DNA of 64,000 nt from Streptomyces camelliae. Lineage in GTDB: Bacteria > Actinomycetota > Actinomycetes > Streptomycetales > Streptomycetaceae. Of this stretch, positions 49,159 through 57,473 are shown piece by piece (positions within the stretch are counted from its first letter, which is position 1; every line of letters starts with the position of its first letter). The stretch spans positions 1,612,001 to 1,676,000 of the forward strand of contig NZ_CP115300.1 in NCBI RefSeq assembly GCF_027625935.1. The letters are read 5' to 3'. Both the position numbers and the translations under genes were made by a program. Below the pieces are notes generated by a model. That model ran no database searches. It saw only the letters and a list, made by a program, of their open reading frames with translations, and was not told the origin of the DNA.

Positions 49159-49578
49159 TTGCTGACTCTGCGACGTCCCCAGCCGTCCTGGGCCAAGCGC
49201 TTCGCGGTGCTGATCGCCGCCATCGCGTCCGTGCTCAGCGTGTCCGCCGTCAACAGCCCTGCCGCGAACGCGGCGGTCTACAGCTCCTGCAACATCGCCG
49301 GATGCTCCGACGCAGCCTCGGCCAACTCGACCTGGTCCGACCTCGGCTACCCGACCAGTCGGGGCTGGTACGACTGGCCGGACGGCGAGTGCAGCTACGC
49401 GGGCGGCGAGTTCTACAACAACGACGGGCAGCTGCCTTCCGGTGACACCTTCTACGAGTACGACGTCTACCCGCGCGCGTGCGGCGCCCATCGGGACGCC
49501 TACCGGATCGTCGTCGACTCCGACACCGGCGCGGTCTGGTACTCGCCCAACCACTACACCGACTTCTACCAGCTCTGA
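49159..49578 (+). CDS. Secreted guanyl-specific ribonuclease (RNase Sa/N1/T1 family)
   Basis: A 139-residue precursor. TTG at 49159 follows GGAGGG by 4 bases. Signal peptide: WAKRF then AVLIAAIASVLSVSAVNSP, cleaved near ANAAV. The mature domain ends with FYNNDGQLPSGDTFYEYDVY, ACGAHRDAYRIVVDSDTGAV and YSPNHYTDFYQL. By alignment to RNase Sa, Glu100 is the general base, Arg112/Arg116 bind phosphate and His132 is the general acid; the spacing (16 from Glu to Arg, 32 to His) is one longer than in RNase Sa. Four cysteines (44, 49, 78, 108) imply two disulfides of different layout. No barstar-like inhibitor gene is adjacent. Confidence 0.85.
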   Translation: MLTLRRPQPSWAKRFAVLIAAIASVLSVSAVNSPAANAAVYSSCNIAGCSDAASANSTWSDLGYPTSRGWYDWPDGECSYAGGEFYNNDGQLPSGDTFYEYDVYPRACGAHRDAYRIVVDSDTGAVWYSPNHYTDFYQL

Positions 49579-49644
49579 TCCTCCAGCAGGACTTCCGCCG
49601 GCCTGCTCCGACGAGCGGGTGAGGGTGGTGGGCTGATGCCCAGC

Positions 49645-49671
49645 AGGGGCGGTCCTCCCGGGACCGCCCCT
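49645..49671. terminator. Bidirectional terminator between RNase and arabinofuranosidase genes
   Basis: AGGGGCGGTCC (49645-49655) and GGACCGCCCCT (49661-49671) form a perfect 11-bp stem with a 5-base loop between convergent genes. Confidence 0.8.
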
Positions 49672-49683
49672 CGATCGCCGCGA

Positions 49684-52302
49684 TCAGGTCAGGACGAGTT
49701 CCAGTACGGTGACCGACAACGGCGGCACGGTACTGGTGAAGGTCGCTGCCGCGCCGGTGACGGTGCTCGTCCTGGGCACCAGCGTGTCGGGCTGTGCCAG
49801 CGTGTTGGTGGTGGTGCGCGAGGGGCCGGTCAGAATCGTCGCGGTGGCCTGCCTCTTGACCCCCTTGGCCAGCCCCTTCAGTTCGACCGGCACGTTCACC
49901 TTCTCCGTCCCGCAGTTGACGACCGCGAGGTAGAGGCGGTTCCCGGCGCGGGTGGCCACGGTGGCGAGGCCGGGCAGCGCACGCGCGCTGGCCGGCAGCA
50001 CCGTGGTGCCGAGCCTGCTCGTCAGCATGTGCTGTGCCCAGTAGCTGGGCGACACATAGCTGGTGAGGTTGTCGTAGGCGATCAGATTGGTGGCCCAGAC
50101 GTTGTTCTTGACGTGCGAGAAGAGCGGCGCGTAGCACTCCATGAGGACCTGGTCCGAGTTGCGGATCAGCCCGGCCAGCCACGCGGCGTCACCGAGCGCG
50201 GCGTTGAGGTCAGGTGTGGGGCGGCCCTCCTGCGCGGCCCACTCTCCGACGAACACCTTCGTCGAATTGCGGTCCCGGTTGTCGTACTTGTGGGTGGAGG
50301 CCTGGGCGGCGGACGGCGCGAGGTAGTAGTGCTCGTCGATCAGGTCCGGCGTGCGGCTCGTCACGGACGTCGTGGCGATCAGCTTCAGATGCGGGTACTT
50401 CGCCTTGATCGCGTCGTAGAAGGCCGCGAACCGCTCGTTGTACGACCCCGAGGAGTCGAACCAGTCCTCGTTGCCGATCTCCACGTACTCCAGCGGGAAC
50501 GGCTCCGGATGTCCGTCGGCGGCGCGTCGTGCGCCCCAGGTGCTGGTGACAGGACCGGTGATGTACTCGATCTCGTCGAGTGCGTCCTGGACGAACGGCT
50601 TGAGTGCGTCGCCGGTGACGTGGTCGCCCTTGAGCGCGTAGCCGGCGTAGACGGCGAGGACCGGCTGGGCACGCATGTCCTCGACCCATTCCAGGTATTC
50701 GAGGAGTCCGAGTCCGTCCGTGGACCAGTAGCCCCAGGCGTCGTCCATGTGGCCGGGGCGCTCCCAGACCGGACCGATGGTGTTCTTCCAGTTGAACCGT
50801 GTCGCGATCGTGTTGCCCTCCAGGAAGTTCCCGCCGGGGAAGCGCAGGAACTTCGGCTTCAGAGCGACCAGTTTGTCCATCAGGTCGATGCGCAGGCCGT
50901 TGGGCCGGTTGTTGTAGGTGGGCGGGAACAGGGACACGTGCTGGAGCCACAGGGTCTCGCCCGCGGCAGCGGGGTCGGCGGTGGTGACGGTCAGCCGTGC
51001 GTCACCGACCACGGGGGTGCGCGAACCGGTGCGCAGAGTCAGCTCGAACGGGCGGCCGGGGAAGGCGGTGCCGATGTGGGCCACGTGGGCGGACGCGTAC
51101 ACCGTCGCACCGTCCGCCGACTCGATGGCCACCCTGAGCGGGCCGATGCGTCGCGACGCCTTGGCGAACAGTCGGGCGGTGTAGGTGATTCTGGGCCGCA
51201 CAGGTATGCCCCAGAAGCCGTCGTTGGCCACACCGGCCCGGTTTCCGGCCCCGGTGCCGCTCGGCAGAACGACCTTGAGGGAACGATTCAGCGCGGCGTT
51301 GAGCGGATTGGCGGTGTCGAGTGAGAGGGTCGTCCCGCCGACGGCGGACCAGTGGACGGGCGTGGTGTCGCTGGCCATCATCGAGCGGTTCTGCACCAGC
51401 TCGGCGTAGATGCCGCCCTCGCCGGAGTGGTTGATGTCCTCGAACATCAAACCGGGGAGGACGGGGGACACGGCGTGCGCGGGGTGGGCGACGTCCACGC
51501 TCAGCAGCGGCGTCGTGGTCTCCACGGGGACCCCGGCCAGCGCCGCGACCTGCTCGGAGGTGAGGACGGACGGGAACATCCATACGTCGTCGATCAGGCC
51601 GTGCCACTGATCGACGTGCCCGCCGCCGTAGAGCGCGCGGCCGATGGCGGTGTCGCCGGTGCCGGCCCAGCCTGCCGTGTAGGCGGTCTCGCCCTCCAGC
51701 ACGCCGTTGACGTAGAGGCGGATGACCCCGGCGGCCGGGTCGCTGACGCCGACCAGGTGGGTCCAGGTGTTGGCGGCGGGCGCCGAAGCGGCGGCCGCCA
51801 CCGCGGCACTCTGGGTGGCGTCCGAGCCCAGCCGGGCGAAGGCGAAGGTGCCGGTGTCGTCGCGCAGCCCCAGGTAGAAGGAGCTGACGACCTTGCCGTC
51901 GACACTGACGGCGGTCTGGTAGCCGCCGAGCTGGGCGAGGTTGACCCAGGCGCCCACCGAGAACGCCTTGGAGGTGTCGAGGGCCGGCCCGGACGCCGTG
52001 GCGTTGCCGCCCGCCGTGAGGCTCAGGCTGTGGGTGCCCACCTTGCCCGTGTCCCAGCCGGCCGCACCCTGGAGCGTCGCGCTGCGACCGTTGCCGGAGG
52101 AGTCGGCGGCCAGGGTTCCGGCGCCTTCGTCGAAGGTCCAGTGGGCGGCTGCGGCGGGGAGGTCCGCGGCGGTGGCGCTCGCGGATGTGCTGGTGAGTTC
52201 GGCGGCCCCGGCGGGAGCGGCGGCGGCGAAGGTGCCGGCGAGGGAGGCGGCGCCCAGGACGGTGAGGACGGTTCTGCGGGGCACTCCGGCTTCTGAAGGC
52301 AT
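49684..52302 (-). CDS. Secreted LamG-GH51 alpha-L-arabinofuranosidase
   Basis: An 872-residue protein if begun at ATG 52302, which has AAAGGA 9 bases upstream; ATG 52311 abuts the ribosome binding site and is less likely. Tat signal: PRRTVLTVLGAASLAGTFAA. A LamG/concanavalin-type carbohydrate-binding domain follows (about 50-250; HWTFDEGAGTLAADSSGNGR, VGAWVNLAQLGGY, LIDDVWMFPSVLTSEQVAAL). The GH51 catalytic part starts near 275 (LPGLMFEDINHSGEGGIYAE). The acid/base is Glu612 in EIGNEDW and the nucleophile Glu687 in FVGEWAAQEG. It releases arabinose from plant arabinan or arabinoxylan side chains by a retaining mechanism. Confidence 0.93.
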   Translation of the reverse strand: MPSEAGVPRRTVLTVLGAASLAGTFAAAAPAGAAELTSTSASATAADLPAAAAHWTFDEGAGTLAADSSGNGRSATLQGAAGWDTGKVGTHSLSLTAGGNATASGPALDTSKAFSVGAWVNLAQLGGYQTAVSVDGKVVSSFYLGLRDDTGTFAFARLGSDATQSAAVAAAASAPAANTWTHLVGVSDPAAGVIRLYVNGVLEGETAYTAGWAGTGDTAIGRALYGGGHVDQWHGLIDDVWMFPSVLTSEQVAALAGVPVETTTPLLSVDVAHPAHAVSPVLPGLMFEDINHSGEGGIYAELVQNRSMMASDTTPVHWSAVGGTTLSLDTANPLNAALNRSLKVVLPSGTGAGNRAGVANDGFWGIPVRPRITYTARLFAKASRRIGPLRVAIESADGATVYASAHVAHIGTAFPGRPFELTLRTGSRTPVVGDARLTVTTADPAAAGETLWLQHVSLFPPTYNNRPNGLRIDLMDKLVALKPKFLRFPGGNFLEGNTIATRFNWKNTIGPVWERPGHMDDAWGYWSTDGLGLLEYLEWVEDMRAQPVLAVYAGYALKGDHVTGDALKPFVQDALDEIEYITGPVTSTWGARRAADGHPEPFPLEYVEIGNEDWFDSSGSYNERFAAFYDAIKAKYPHLKLIATTSVTSRTPDLIDEHYYLAPSAAQASTHKYDNRDRNSTKVFVGEWAAQEGRPTPDLNAALGDAAWLAGLIRNSDQVLMECYAPLFSHVKNNVWATNLIAYDNLTSYVSPSYWAQHMLTSRLGTTVLPASARALPGLATVATRAGNRLYLAVVNCGTEKVNVPVELKGLAKGVKRQATATILTGPSRTTTNTLAQPDTLVPRTSTVTGAAATFTSTVPPLSVTVLELVLT

Positions 52303-52642
52303 GCGGCTCATTCCTTTATGACAGACCGTTGCGTTGCGTACCGGCCGGAGCAGGGCAGCCTGCCGAAGCGTCAGCTAACCTTGTTCGATATCCCGTACGG
52401 CGATCGGTACTTCGAGCAGCAGGGATCTTAAGGTGTCGGCGAGGCCCGTCAACACCCCTCGTACGGCAATGCTTCTCCAGGCCTCATTCACCACGCGGTT
52501 CTCAAGAGGCAGCCGTGCAGGAGGACTTCTTCAAGCAGCACCACGCCCTACCCGCATCCAGGTCCCCCCGGTTCCGCGCGACGGACCCGCCCTCCGGGCG
52601 CGTAGAGCAGACGACGGATTCACCCACGGAGGGGACTGCACA
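52303..52642. other. 340-bp divergent intergenic region, arabinofuranosidase/transglycosylase
   Basis: Contains promoters for both flanking genes. I could not find a ydaO/c-di-AMP riboswitch core, which sometimes precedes cell-wall hydrolase genes in Streptomyces. No small gene supported. The plus-strand ribosome binding site GGAGGGG lies at 52628-52634. Confidence 0.35.
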
Positions 52643-53734
52643 GTGACAGCGCGTGCACTCAAGGGGGCACTGAGGGGTGCCAGGGGTACGGCGATCGCGG
52701 CGGCGGCGATGGCCGTCCTGACCGCGTCGCAGGCGCCGGGGGCGGTCTCGGCCGAGGCCGCGGAGCCCGCGCGGACGGCGGCGCCCGCCGAGCACGGCCC
52801 CAGCGTGTCCGGCGACACCCCGTACCGCACCGGCCTCCCCCCGCTGCGGACACGGAAGAGCGGCTCGGTACCCGGAGCGGCGGCCGGCGGCGCCCTGCCC
52901 GCGACCGTGTTCGCCGCGTACCGGCGTGCCGAGGAGGAGCTGGCGCGCAGCGCGCCCGGCTGCCGGCTGCGCTGGCAGCTGCTGGCCGCGATCGGCCAGG
53001 TGGAGTCCGGGCAGGCATGGGGCGGCCGGGTGACCCCGGACGGTACGACCGTGACGCCCATCCTCGGCCCGCGGCTGACCGGCGGCGCCTTCGCCGTCGT
53101 ACCGGACACCGACGGCGGCGCGTACGACGGGGACGCGGTGTACGACCGCGCGGTCGGCCCGATGCAGTTCATCCCGTCCACCTGGGCCCGCTGGGGCGCG
53201 GACGGCAACGGCGACGGACGGTCGGACCCGAACAACGTCTACGACGCGGCGCTCGCCGCCGGCCGCTACCTGTGCGCGGGCGGCCGGGACCTCTCGAACC
53301 CCGCCGACCTGGACCGGGCGATCCTGGGCTACAACCACTCGGACGCCTATCTGCGCACCGTCAAGGCCTGGTACGCGTACTACCTGACCGGACACCGCGT
53401 GGTGCCGGACGCGTCCACCGGATCCCGGCCGGACCGGCCGAAGCCGTCCCGCCCGCAGAGGCCGAAGCCCTCGCCGTCGAAGCCCTCGGAGGACCGGAAG
53501 CCGGGCCCTGGTCCCTCGCGCACGCCGTCGGCGCCGCCCGCCTCGCCCTCCCCCAGCCCGTCCCCGACGGCCGGCGCGCCGAAGGCGTCCGGGGCGCCGC
53601 CGGTCCCCGTCCCCGAGCCGACTCTCACGCTGCCCGGCGGCGGCGTGCTGCCCGACGCGGGGCCGCTGACCATCGGCAACGGCTGGAACACGATGAGCGC
53701 CTCCCCCTCCACAACCGCGACTACTCGGCGGTAA
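52643..53734 (+). CDS. Secreted lytic murein transglycosylase (MltB-like SLT fold)
   Basis: A 363-residue exported protein. GTG at 52643 has GGAGGGG 8 bases upstream. Signal peptide about residues 1-36 (TAIAAAAMAVLTASQAPGAV). The catalytic domain (about 85-260) shows WQLLAAIGQVESGQAWGG, with Glu121 as the acid, and DRAVGPMQFIPSTWARWGAD, the family motif GxMQFxPxTW. NGDGRSDPNNVYDAALAAGRYLC and ILGYNHSDAYLRTVKAWYAYY follow. It cleaves peptidoglycan glycan strands, forming anhydromuramic ends. The C-terminal 100 residues are a Pro/Ser/Lys-rich tail (RPKPSRPQRPKPSPSKPSED), suited to wall association. Confidence 0.93.
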   Translation: MTARALKGALRGARGTAIAAAAMAVLTASQAPGAVSAEAAEPARTAAPAEHGPSVSGDTPYRTGLPPLRTRKSGSVPGAAAGGALPATVFAAYRRAEEELARSAPGCRLRWQLLAAIGQVESGQAWGGRVTPDGTTVTPILGPRLTGGAFAVVPDTDGGAYDGDAVYDRAVGPMQFIPSTWARWGADGNGDGRSDPNNVYDAALAAGRYLCAGGRDLSNPADLDRAILGYNHSDAYLRTVKAWYAYYLTGHRVVPDASTGSRPDRPKPSRPQRPKPSPSKPSEDRKPGPGPSRTPSAPPASPSPSPSPTAGAPKASGAPPVPVPEPTLTLPGGGVLPDAGPLTIGNGWNTMSASPSTTATTRR

Positions 53735-53787
53735 TGTCGCCACCCGCCGGAAGCACAGGACCGGCGGGTGAGTGCGAAGGGGCCCTC

Positions 53788-54855
53788 ATGGCGACGGACA
53801 TGCCTGCGGACACAGCGGCCGCCGACGAGCGTTGGCAGCGCATGTGGAGTCATCGCGAGCAGCTGCTCAAGGTGGCCCGGCGCCGCTCCATGAGCCAGGA
53901 GGACGCCGAGGACGCCGTGCACGAGGCGATGCTGCGGGCCGCGGAACGCCCGGACCTCGACGACGAGCGGCTCGGCGCCTGGCTGACGACGGTGACGATG
54001 CGGCTGTGCGTCGACCGGTACCGGCAGGTCAACCGCGAGGCCGAGGTGGGCAGCCGCCCCACGCTCGTCGCGCCGGGCCCGGTACCCGTCGAGGAGGCGG
54101 TGTGCGACCGGGCCGAGGCGAAGTGGCTCGCCGTGCGCAGCGGTGAGCTGCCCGCCCGGCAGGCGGAGGCGCTCCGGCTGAAGTCCGAGGACCTGGACGT
54201 GAGCCAGGTCGCGGTGCGGATGGGGCTCAGCTACCGGACCGTCGAGTCGCTGCTCGCCCGGGCCCGGCGGACGCTGCGCGCCTCACTGGCCGGGACGCTC
54301 GGGCTGGTGCTGTTCCTGGTCGGGCGCGGGCGGCTGCGCGGGGGTGGCAAGGCCCAGGTGGTCGCGGCGACCTCGACGGCGGCGACCCTGGCGGTGGCGG
54401 GGTTGGTGCTGCCGTACGCGCTCGACGCGGGCGGAAGCGGGACCGGTCCGGCGCCGCGGCCGGCCGTGTCCGGCGACGCGCAGGTCCGGCCCGGCGAGGC
54501 CACGGGCCCAGGGCGCACCCCCGCGTCGCGCACCTCCTCGCCCACGGCGCCCGGAGCCCGGAGGCGGACGCCCTCCCCCACCGGGGGAACGGTCCTGCCG
54601 CTGCCGGTGCCCGTGCCGTCCCTGCCGGGCGTGTCCTCGTCCCCGCTCCCGGGGCTGCCTGCGCCGCAGGTCCCGAAGGTGCCCGGCGTGCCGAAAGTGC
54701 CCGGCGTGCCGAAGGTGCCGGACCTGCCGACGGGGTCGGTCGCCTCGTCGCTCCCGTCGCTTCCCCCGGCCCCGACGGTACCGGCCGCTCCGCTCTCCGC
54801 CCCTGTCCCCGCCCCGAGGACGCCTTCGAGCACGCCGTCGCCGAAGCTGCCGTAG
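53788..54855 (+). CDS. ECF-like sigma factor with membrane-spanning, Pro-rich C-terminal tail
   Basis: A 355-residue protein; ATG at 53788 with GAAGGGG 6 bases upstream. Sigma region 2 is at about 20-84 (REQLLKVARRRSMSQEDAED, AWLTTVTMRLCVDRYRQVNR). Region 4 is at about 118-165 (LPARQAEALRLKSEDLDVSQ, MGLSYRTVESLLARARRTLR). Two hydrophobic stretches follow (GTLGLVLFLVG, 169-179, and a longer one at 191-212). The last 140 residues are Pro/Ser/Thr-rich with PKVPGV repeats and would be outside the cell if the second stretch spans the membrane. A sigma factor tethered this way would need proteolytic release or act at the membrane. It is 109 bases upstream of the mce operon, its likely target or partner. 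Confidence 0.85.
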   Translation: MATDMPADTAAADERWQRMWSHREQLLKVARRRSMSQEDAEDAVHEAMLRAAERPDLDDERLGAWLTTVTMRLCVDRYRQVNREAEVGSRPTLVAPGPVPVEEAVCDRAEAKWLAVRSGELPARQAEALRLKSEDLDVSQVAVRMGLSYRTVESLLARARRTLRASLAGTLGLVLFLVGRGRLRGGGKAQVVAATSTAATLAVAGLVLPYALDAGGSGTGPAPRPAVSGDAQVRPGEATGPGRTPASRTSSPTAPGARRRTPSPTGGTVLPLPVPVPSLPGVSSSPLPGLPAPQVPKVPGVPKVPGVPKVPDLPTGSVASSLPSLPPAPTVPAAPLSAPVPAPRTPSSTPSPKLP

Positions 54856-54964
54856 CACGCCGTAAACCCGTCCGAAAAAAATTTCCCGGTCGCCGCGACG
54901 GACGCCCCGCCCCTCCCCGTAGAGCAGATGTCGGAGCTGCTCCACGGGCGAAGGGTGGAACCGG

Positions 54965-55894
54965 ATGGGTGTCGAGATCTGTGTGGAAGGGCTGACCAAG
55001 TCCTTCGGCCACCAGGTCATCTGGCAGGACGTCTCGCTGACGCTGCCCGCCGGGGAGGTCTCGGTGATGCTCGGCCCCTCGGGGACGGGCAAGTCGGTGT
55101 TCCTCAAGACGCTCGTGGGGCTGCTGAAGCCGGAGCGCGGCTCCATCACGATCCAGGGCCGGGACATCACCAGGCTCCGCGAGCACGACCTGTACGAGGT
55201 GCGGAAGCTGTTCGGCGTGCTGTTCCAGGACGGCGCGCTGTTCGGCTCGATGAACCTGTACGACAACATCGCCTTCCCGCTGCGCGAGCACACCCGCAAG
55301 TCCGAGAGCGAGATCCGGCGCATCGTGCTGGAGAAGATGGACATGGTCGGGCTGATCGGCGCCGAGGAAAAGCTGCCCGGCGAGATCTCCGGCGGTATGC
55401 GCAAGCGTGCCGGGCTCGCCCGCGCCCTGGTCCTCGACCCGGAGATCATCCTGTTCGACGAGCCGGACTCGGGCCTGGACCCGGTCCGCGTGGCCTACCT
55501 CAACCAGCTCATCGTCGACCTCAACGCACAGATCGACGCGACCTTCCTGATCGTCACCCACGACATCGCCTCGGCCCGCCAGGTCCCGGACAACATCGGG
55601 CTGCTGTTCCGGCGCGAGCTGGTGCTGTTCGGGCCCCGCGAGGAACTGCTGACCAGTGACGAGCCCGTCGTACGGCAGTTCCTGAACGGCCGGATGCAGG
55701 GGCCGATCGGCATGGCGGAGGAGAAGGACGCGGCCCAGGTCGAGCAGGAGCTGGCCCAGATCGACGAGGGTCCACGCGTCCGGGACCTGACTCCCCGCCT
55801 GCTGCCCGGCCCCGGCATCACCCGCCCGCCCCGCTGGGAGGCGATCGCGAGACGCGAGGCGGAGCTGCACGGGACGGGGGTGAGCAGCGCATGA
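54965..55894 (+). CDS. mceG: Mce lipid transporter ATPase (MceG/Mkl, MlaF-like)
   Basis: A 309-residue ABC ATPase: Walker A GPSGTGKS (37-44), Q-loop VLFQDGALFGSM, signature region EISGGMRKRAGLARAL and Walker B EIILFDEPDSGLDPVR, then THD (switch His). A C-terminal extension of about 60 residues (EEKDAAQVEQELAQIDEGPR) is typical of actinobacterial Mkl and may bind the permeases. It energises import or transfer of lipids or sterols by the Mce complex. Unlike in mycobacteria, it is encoded directly ahead of yrbE/mce. ATG at 54965 has GAAGGGTGG upstream; its stop overlaps the next start. Confidence 0.95.
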   Translation: MGVEICVEGLTKSFGHQVIWQDVSLTLPAGEVSVMLGPSGTGKSVFLKTLVGLLKPERGSITIQGRDITRLREHDLYEVRKLFGVLFQDGALFGSMNLYDNIAFPLREHTRKSESEIRRIVLEKMDMVGLIGAEEKLPGEISGGMRKRAGLARALVLDPEIILFDEPDSGLDPVRVAYLNQLIVDLNAQIDATFLIVTHDIASARQVPDNIGLLFRRELVLFGPREELLTSDEPVVRQFLNGRMQGPIGMAEEKDAAQVEQELAQIDEGPRVRDLTPRLLPGPGITRPPRWEAIARREAELHGTGVSSA

Positions 55895-56661
55895 GGCTCT
55901 CCCCGACAGCTGCGCTCCGGCACTCGGGCAACCTCTTCGCGATGGCCCTGGACGTCGTCCGGACCCTGCCCCGACGGCCCTTCCAGGCACGGGAGTTCAT
56001 CCAGCAGGCGTGGTTCGTCGCGAGCGTCACCATTCTGCCGACGGCGCTGGTCTCGATCCCCTTCGGTGCGGTCATCGCGCTGCAGATCGGCAGCCTGACC
56101 CGGCAGTTGGGCGCGCAGTCCTTCTCCGGTGCCGCGTCCGTGCTCGCGGTGCTGCGCGAGGCCTCGCCGATCGTCACCGCGCTGCTGATCGCGGGCGCGG
56201 GCGGCACGGCGATCTGTGCGGACCTCGGGGCGCGCAAGATCCGGGACGAGATCGACGCGATGCAGGTGCTCGGCATCGACCCGATCCACCGGCTCGTCGT
56301 ACCGCGCGTGCTGGCGTCGATGGTGGTGGCGGTGCTGCTCAACGGCCTGGTGTCGGTGGTCGGCGTGGCGGGCGGCTACTTCTTCAACGTCGTCCTGCAG
56401 AACGGCACTCCCGGTGCCTACCTCGCCTCCTTCACCACGCTCGCGCAGCTCTCCGACCTGTGGGCGGCCGAGATCAAGGCGCTGGTGTTCGGGGCGATCG
56501 CGGCGATCGTCGCCTCGTACAAGGGCCTCACGGCGCAGGGCGGCCCGAAGGGCGTGGGCGACGCCGTGAACCAGTCCGTGGTGATCACCTTCATGTTGCT
56601 GTTCGTGACGAACTTCGTGATGACCGCGGTGTACTTCCAAGTCGTCCCGCAGAGGGGCTGA
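55891..56661 (+). CDS. Mce permease YrbE-A (MlaE family)
   Basis: A 256-residue integral membrane protein with about five helices. Key segments are QAWFVASVTILPTALVSIPF, ALQIGSLTRQLGAQSF, ASPIVTALLIAGAGGTAICA followed by DLGARKIRDEIDAMQVLGID (the conserved MlaE coupling loop), and YKGLTAQGGPKGVGDAVNQS. Its ATG overlaps the ATPase stop (ATGA). With YrbE-B it forms the inner-membrane channel powered by MceG. Confidence 0.94.
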   Translation: MRLSPTAALRHSGNLFAMALDVVRTLPRRPFQAREFIQQAWFVASVTILPTALVSIPFGAVIALQIGSLTRQLGAQSFSGAASVLAVLREASPIVTALLIAGAGGTAICADLGARKIRDEIDAMQVLGIDPIHRLVVPRVLASMVVAVLLNGLVSVVGVAGGYFFNVVLQNGTPGAYLASFTTLAQLSDLWAAEIKALVFGAIAAIVASYKGLTAQGGPKGVGDAVNQSVVITFMLLFVTNFVMTAVYFQVVPQRG

Positions 56662-56664
56662 GGC

Positions 56665-57468
56665 ATGGCGCTGCTGAACCGCCTGGAGCAACTGGGCACC
56701 CAACTCTCCTTCTACGGCCGCTCGCTCGCCTGGACCGGCCGCACCCTGCGCCGCTACAAGAAGGAGATCCTGCGACTGCTCGCCGAGGTGAGCTTCGGGC
56801 GCGGCGCGCTCGCCGTCGTCGGCGGCACGGTCGGCGTGATCGCGTTCCTGTCCTTCTTCACCGGCACCGAGGTCGGCCTCCAGGGCTACGCGGCCCTCAA
56901 CCAGCTCGGCACCTCCAACTTCGTGGCGTTCCTGTCGGCGTACTTCAACACCCGGGAGATCGCCCCGCTGGTGGCCGGGCTCGCCCTGTCCGCGACGGTC
57001 GGCGCCGGGTTCACCGCGCAGCTCGGTGCGATGCGGATCAGCGAGGAGACCGACGCGCTGGAGGTGATGGGTGTCCCGTCGCTGCCCTTCCTGGTGACGA
57101 CGAGGATGATCGCCGGCTTCGTCGCGGTGATCCCGCTGTACGTGATCGGGCTGCTGTCCTCGTATCTGGCCGCCCGCACCATCACCACCGGCTACTACGG
57201 GCAGTCGACGGGCACCTACGACCACTACTTCCACCAATACCTGCCGCCCGTCGACGTGTTCTGGTCCTTCGGCAAGGTGATCGTCTTCGCCGTGCTGATC
57301 ATCCTGGTGCACTGCTACTACGGCTACCACGCGAGCGGCGGCCCGGCGGGCGTCGGCGTCGCGGTGGGCCGTGCGGTGCGGACCTCGATCGTCGCCATCA
57401 ACGTCCTGGACTTCTTCCTGAGCCTCGCGATCTGGGGCGCCACCACGACCGTACGGATAGCGGGGTGA
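56665..57468 (+). CDS. Mce permease YrbE-B (MlaE family)
   Basis: A 267-residue membrane protein, the second permease half. Segments GLALSATVGAGFTAQLGAMR, ISEETDALEVMGVPSLPFLV and CYYGYHASGGPAGVGVAVGR align with MlaE signature regions. The N-terminal amphipathic stretch (TLRRYKKEILRLLAEVSFGR) precedes the first helix. ATG at 56665 is 3 bases after the YrbE-A stop, with GAGGGG inside the previous gene's end as ribosome binding site. Confidence 0.94.
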   Translation: MALLNRLEQLGTQLSFYGRSLAWTGRTLRRYKKEILRLLAEVSFGRGALAVVGGTVGVIAFLSFFTGTEVGLQGYAALNQLGTSNFVAFLSAYFNTREIAPLVAGLALSATVGAGFTAQLGAMRISEETDALEVMGVPSLPFLVTTRMIAGFVAVIPLYVIGLLSSYLAARTITTGYYGQSTGTYDHYFHQYLPPVDVFWSFGKVIVFAVLIILVHCYYGYHASGGPAGVGVAVGRAVRTSIVAINVLDFFLSLAIWGATTTVRIAG

Positions 57469-57473
57469 GAGCG

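Noticed and set aside
52303..52642. Possible c-di-AMP (ydaO) riboswitch before the transglycosylase gene
   Set aside because: I could not find the conserved core or the paired pseudo-symmetric stems by eye.
52502..53743. A minus-strand open frame opposite the transglycosylase
   Set aside because: Low-complexity Arg/Gly sequence; the plus strand carries the SLT motifs.
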